Source of the DNA: Polynucleobacter alcilacus
GTDB lineage: Bacteria; Pseudomonadota; Gammaproteobacteria; Burkholderiales; Burkholderiaceae
DNA length: 64,000 nt
Assembly (NCBI RefSeq): GCF_018881545.1
Contig: NZ_JACVQD010000001.1
Coordinates: 524,039-588,038 of the forward strand
Direction of reading: 5' to 3'
The translations under genes and the position numbers were made by a program. The notes below the pieces were generated by a model. It had not been told where the DNA came from. It ran no database searches and saw only the letters and a program-made list of their open reading frames with translations. Shown one piece after another: positions 60,740 through 64,000 of the stretch. Numbering within the stretch: position 1 is the first letter of the stretch; each line of letters starts with the position of its first letter.

Positions 60740-61658
60740 AGTAGATTTGACTATTGCGCGACCTAGAAGAAACGATAATTCCAGAAACAATTAGGGCAAA
60801 GGCAATGCCATGGAACAGTTGGGGCGGCTCACCCAACATCGCGGCAGACAATAATGCGGTAAATAAAGGTATGAAATTAGCAAAAAAAGCGGCAACAGTA
60901 GGGCCTGCACCATTGACGCCTAAACCCCAGCAACGATACGCAATTAAGGATGGGCCAATAGCCACAAATAAGATTAGTGAGCCAGTCCATAGATTCAAAT
61001 CTAAATGAGCATTGCCAGCAGCAATCTCGAAGCCATCAAAAAATCCAGTCCACAGCAAGCCAACAAATACCTGCGCCATTAAAAAGTTGGCCCACGGCCA
61101 ATTACGCTCACTACTCTTTCCTGGTTGACTCAGCATCCAACTATAAAAAGCCCATAAGATAGTGGCCAACATAATTAAGAGGTCGCCAACAACCATTTGC
61201 ATCGACAACAATGTAAATAACTCGCCTCTAGTCAAAACAAATGCAACCCCAATCATTGAGATCAGTGCTCCCAGCAACTGCAATCGACTAGGCTTCACAT
61301 GATAGAAAATTGCGCCAATGATTAACATCCATATTGGCATACTGGCACCAATCAAGGTGACATTAATCGCTGTTGAAGTTTGCAGTGCTAAGTAGAGAAG
61401 GACGTTATAGCTACCAACACCGAATAGACCTAAGAGTAAAAAACGTTTCTTATTTTTCCAAAGAGCACTTTTTGGCTTGAAAACACCCCAACCAAAAGGA
61501 AGTAATAGTAGTGCTGCCAAACCCCAGCGAACCGCACTCAATGTAATAGGCGAAACCGCTCCGCTAGCAACCAAAACACGTGCTGCAATTGCATTACCAG
61601 CCCACAGGGCAGTTGCAATTAACAAATAGGAGATAGTGGCAAGATTAAGCTGAGGCAT
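60729..61658 (-). CDS. EamA-family (DMT) transporter
   Basis: A 309-residue, ten-helix exporter: LIATALWAGNAIAARVLVASGAVSP is the typical EamA start and VAAFFANFIPLFTALLSAAMLGEPP the second-half motif. The tail is basic (SSRSRNSQIYSKI). The substrate is unknown. It overlaps the 3' end of the DapA-like gene. Confidence 0.88.
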   Translation of the reverse strand: MPQLNLATISYLLIATALWAGNAIAARVLVASGAVSPITLSAVRWGLAALLLLPFGWGVFKPKSALWKNKKRFLLLGLFGVGSYNVLLYLALQTSTAINVTLIGASMPIWMLIIGAIFYHVKPSRLQLLGALISMIGVAFVLTRGELFTLLSMQMVVGDLLIMLATILWAFYSWMLSQPGKSSERNWPWANFLMAQVFVGLLWTGFFDGFEIAAGNAHLDLNLWTGSLILFVAIGPSLIAYRCWGLGVNGAGPTVAAFFANFIPLFTALLSAAMLGEPPQLFHGIAFALIVSGIIVSSRSRNSQIYSKI

Positions 61659-61809
61659 TCAAAAGGGATAGGGATAGGGGTAAATGGGCATTGAGGGGTC
61701 CCAAGCAAGGGATACCATAACATTGTAGAAACAATTACTCGGTATTGCTAAGATATAGCTTAATTAGGCAAATGCTTCATCCTGAAAGCATTCACTAGAA
61801 GGATACAGA

Positions 61810-62955
61810 GTGGCAATCATTACGAATATCGAAGACTTAAGAGTGCTTCACCAAAAACGCACCCCTAAGATGTTTTATGACTACGCCGACTCAGGATCTT
61901 GGACTGAATCAACCTATCGCGCTAACGAATCCGATTTTCAGAAGATTAAATTACGTCAGCGCGTGGCAGTCAACATGACTAACCGTACAACCAAAACTAC
62001 GATGGTTGGAGAGGAAGTCACAATGCCAGTGGCGCTTGCTCCAACTGGACTTACCGGAATGCAACATGCGGATGGGGAGATTCTGGCTGCAAAAGCAGCT
62101 GAAAAATTTGGTGTGCCATTTTGCTTATCTACTATGAGTATCTGCTCCATTGAAGATGTTGCTGAGCGCACTACTAAGCCATTTTGGTTTCAGCTCTATG
62201 TCATGAAAGATCGTGGTTTCATCGAGCGCTTAATTGAGCGCGCTAAGGCTGCAAAATGTTCTGCCCTAGTCTTAACCTTAGATCTCCAAATTCTAGGTCA
62301 GCGTCATAAAGATTTGAAGAATGGTTTATCTGCACCACCAAAGCTCACTATTGCCAACATGATTAATATGGCGACCAAGCCACGTTGGTGCTTAGGCATG
62401 GCTATGACTCCTCGCAGAACCTTTCGCAATATTGTTGGGCATGCCACTGGTGTCGGTAATATGTCCTCCCTCTCCTCTTGGACTGCCGAGCAATTTGATC
62501 CTGGCCTCAATTGGGGGGATGTTGAATGGATAAAAAAACTCTGGGGTGGCAAGCTCATCATCAAAGGGATTTTGGACGAAGAGGATGCTCGCTTAGCAGC
62601 AAACTCTGGTGCTGATGCACTGATTGTTTCTAATCATGGCGGTCGCCAATTGGATGGCGCAATTTCTAGTATTCGAGCACTGCCCGGCATTGTGAATGCC
62701 GTTGGTAATGATATTGAAGTGTGGATGGACGGCGGCATTCGGTCTGGTCAAGATGTTTTAAAGGCCTGGGCATTAGGCGCACGCGGCACTATGATTGGTC
62801 GCCCATTCCTGTATGGCTTAGGTGCTATGGGTGAAGCGGGTGTTACGAAGTGCCTCGAACTCATCCATAATGAATTGGATATCACCATGGCCTTTACGGG
62901 ACATCGTGATATTCAGAACGTTACTAAAGATATCTTATATCCAGGGACTTTTTAA
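61810..62955 (+). CDS. FMN-dependent alpha-hydroxy-acid oxidase/dehydrogenase (LldD/glycolate oxidase family)
   Basis: A 381-residue flavoenzyme that oxidises L-2-hydroxy acids to 2-keto acids. FYDYADSGSWTE (22-33) begins the barrel; PTGLTGMQHADGE binds FMN; FQLYVMKDR and LTLDLQILGQR are typical. SNHGGRQLDGA holds the catalytic histidine (about 275) and arginine. RSGQDVLKAWALGARGTMIGRPFLYGLG is the FMN phosphate end. It starts with GTG preceded by AAGGAT. The DUF4239-like gene follows without a gap. Confidence 0.9.
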   Translation: MAIITNIEDLRVLHQKRTPKMFYDYADSGSWTESTYRANESDFQKIKLRQRVAVNMTNRTTKTTMVGEEVTMPVALAPTGLTGMQHADGEILAAKAAEKFGVPFCLSTMSICSIEDVAERTTKPFWFQLYVMKDRGFIERLIERAKAAKCSALVLTLDLQILGQRHKDLKNGLSAPPKLTIANMINMATKPRWCLGMAMTPRRTFRNIVGHATGVGNMSSLSSWTAEQFDPGLNWGDVEWIKKLWGGKLIIKGILDEEDARLAANSGADALIVSNHGGRQLDGAISSIRALPGIVNAVGNDIEVWMDGGIRSGQDVLKAWALGARGTMIGRPFLYGLGAMGEAGVTKCLELIHNELDITMAFTGHRDIQNVTKDILYPGTF

Positions 62956-63750
62956 ATTAGACACATCCTCAATTACCCTCTCTTAGTTTTTGGCCTAACC
63001 TTTTTAATACTCATTTTTTCTGTTTGGTTTGGTAATGCAGTATTAAGCCGCTTTCGCACGAAAGATACCGAGACCTCTGTGGATCTGGGGATTATCCAAA
63101 CAGCGACCTTAACTTTGCTGGCGCTGATTATTGGCTTCACCTTCTCCATGGCAATTGACCGCCACGATCAACGCGAAATTCTCGAAGAAAGCGAAGCCAA
63201 TGCGATTGGGACCGAATATCTCAGGGCAGACCTACTCCCCCCAAAATCAGCGTTAGCCACTAAAGAATTATTAAATTCTTACCTAGACCTCCGGATTCAG
63301 TTCTACTCTAGACAACCCCATGAGAAAGTCTTAGTCATTCGTCAAAAAACAAATGAGGCTCAGCAAGCCCTCTGGAATGAAATTTTGCCGATTGTACGAA
63401 CCAATCCAACACCAACGATGGCACTCGTTGCCTCGGGTATGAATGATGTTTTGAATTCTCAAGGCTATGTGCAGGCAGCGTGGTGGAATCGAATCCCTTA
63501 CACTGCTTGGGCTTTGATGGTAGCGATCGCCATCTGCGCTAATTTATTAGTTGGCTTTGGGGCGCGGAATTTTCAAAAGAATATCGGCCTCTTCATGATT
63601 TTTCCCTTTGTGATTTCTGTATCATTTTTCTTGATCGCAGATATTGATAGCCCCAGAGGTGGAGTCATCCGCATTGAACCCAGAAACTTGATTACGCTTC
63701 AGAAAGTAATCAATCCCAAGATAGCCAGTACTAATTCAGTATCACCATAG
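62956..63750 (+). CDS. DUF4239/bestrophin-like membrane protein with an apparent ATT start
   Basis: The frame is open from immediately after the oxidase stop. It encodes a first membrane segment (YPLLVFGLTFLILIFSVWFG), then ATLTLLALIIGFTFSMAIDRHDQRE (a second helix with the family's F-S-M-A-x-x-R-x-D-x-R pattern) and two C-terminal helices. The first ATG/GTG/TTG in this frame is GTG at 63079, which would delete the first helix. ATT at 62956 lies eight bases after AGGGA, so it is the best start; this gives 264 residues. A G-to-T change or sequencing error at the start codon is the alternative. Confidence 0.72.
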   Translation: MRHILNYPLLVFGLTFLILIFSVWFGNAVLSRFRTKDTETSVDLGIIQTATLTLLALIIGFTFSMAIDRHDQREILEESEANAIGTEYLRADLLPPKSALATKELLNSYLDLRIQFYSRQPHEKVLVIRQKTNEAQQALWNEILPIVRTNPTPTMALVASGMNDVLNSQGYVQAAWWNRIPYTAWALMVAIAICANLLVGFGARNFQKNIGLFMIFPFVISVSFFLIADIDSPRGGVIRIEPRNLITLQKVINPKIASTNSVSP

Positions 63751-63761
63751 AGGCGGTAAAC

Positions 63762-63950
63762 ATGAAACGTGTAGTTGATGTCTATAAAAACCGTGGCCGT
63801 GAGCTTGTCTGGACTTACGTCATTCACCTCCAAAACGATGATGAATTTCACCCAGGACAGCTGGATTTTGAAGCCGAAGCGCTCAGGCTATCCCAGATCG
63901 ATAAAAGAGGCTTAGTCAGTGAATTAAGCGCCAAAGTAAGGCTGAATTAG
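63762..63950 (+). CDS. Small hypothetical protein
   Basis: A 62-residue soluble protein: MKRVVDVYKNRGRELVWTYV, then HLQNDDEFHPGQLDFEAEAL. AGGCGG precedes the ATG. It follows the DUF4239-like gene after 11 bases. No family is recognised. Confidence 0.6.
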   Translation: MKRVVDVYKNRGRELVWTYVIHLQNDDEFHPGQLDFEAEALRLSQIDKRGLVSELSAKVRLN

Positions 63951-63968
63951 CCCAGGGAAGTATAAAAA

Positions 63969-63990
63969 TAGGGGAAATTACCCCTAAACT
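63969..63990 (+). terminator. Possible terminator at window end
   Basis: TAGGGG-AAATTA-CCCCTA stem-loop about 20 bases after the last stop; the following sequence is T-rich but broken (ACTTGTTATTGTT). Confidence 0.4.
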
Positions 63991-64000
63991 TGTTATTGTT

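Overview
The window looks like chromosomal DNA of a freshwater betaproteobacterium of the Burkholderiaceae, most like Polynucleobacter. The reasons are the moderate GC content, very short intergenic gaps, many Bug/TctC periplasmic binding proteins, and a betaproteobacterial gene set (rho next to rpmE2, AddAB-type helicase-nuclease, FeoAB, TTG and GTG starts). This is judged by reading; no database search was possible. No rRNA, tRNA, CRISPR array, insertion sequence or prophage was recognised.

Layout. 1-2.6 kb: the 5' part of umuD under a near-consensus LexA box, then a tartrate-dehydrogenase-type gene overlapping a Bug gene. 2.8-3.5 kb: a BrnT/BrnA toxin-antitoxin pair behind an inverted repeat. 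3.5-10 kb: addB-addA, read leftward. 10.1-15.8 kb: trxA, rho, rpmE2, a large membrane glycosyltransferase and a MATE exporter. 15.8-19.6 kb: four consecutive secreted (lipo)proteins that include YcfL-like and LpoB-like members. 19.7-29.5 kb: Bug proteins mixed with fumarylacetoacetate-hydrolase-fold (FAH) enzymes, a DsbB variant with a 50-residue DUF5993 partner, a SemiSWEET, an exported class II aldolase and a possible outer-membrane barrel. 29.6-34.7 kb: feoAB behind a Fur-like site, then modA, a ModE/PBP-type regulator and divergent tupA. 34.7-36.3 kb: two paralogous periplasmic proteins, each with an internal duplication. 36.4-45 kb: GNAT, thioesterase, thiol dioxygenase, RhlE helicase, SelD, 3-hydroxyisobutyrate dehydrogenase, small proteins, a Bug protein and a four-domain rhodanese. 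45-54.5 kb: a Tat-exported FAH protein, small proteins, phasin, TerC, an HI0933-type flavoprotein, a channel-like protein, a LOG protein, NnrD, an EamA transporter and a nitrobindin-like protein. 54.5-64 kb: a second carboxylate-metabolism stretch (aminotransferase, three Bug proteins, FAH, DapA-like, EamA, FMN alpha-hydroxy-acid oxidase), ending in a DUF4239-like membrane gene that seems to start at ATT.

How the genes work together. The main theme is uptake and breakdown of small organic acids. There are nine Bug binding proteins and five FAH-fold enzymes, and three of the Bug genes overlap an enzyme gene, so ligand and substrate may be the same compound. No TctA/TctB permease is present. 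Two FAH proteins carry twin-arginine leaders and one class II aldolase carries a Sec leader, so part of this chemistry may occur in the periplasm. Other themes are SOS response and recombination (umuD, addAB), iron and molybdate/tungstate uptake, sulfur and selenium chemistry, and envelope lipoproteins.
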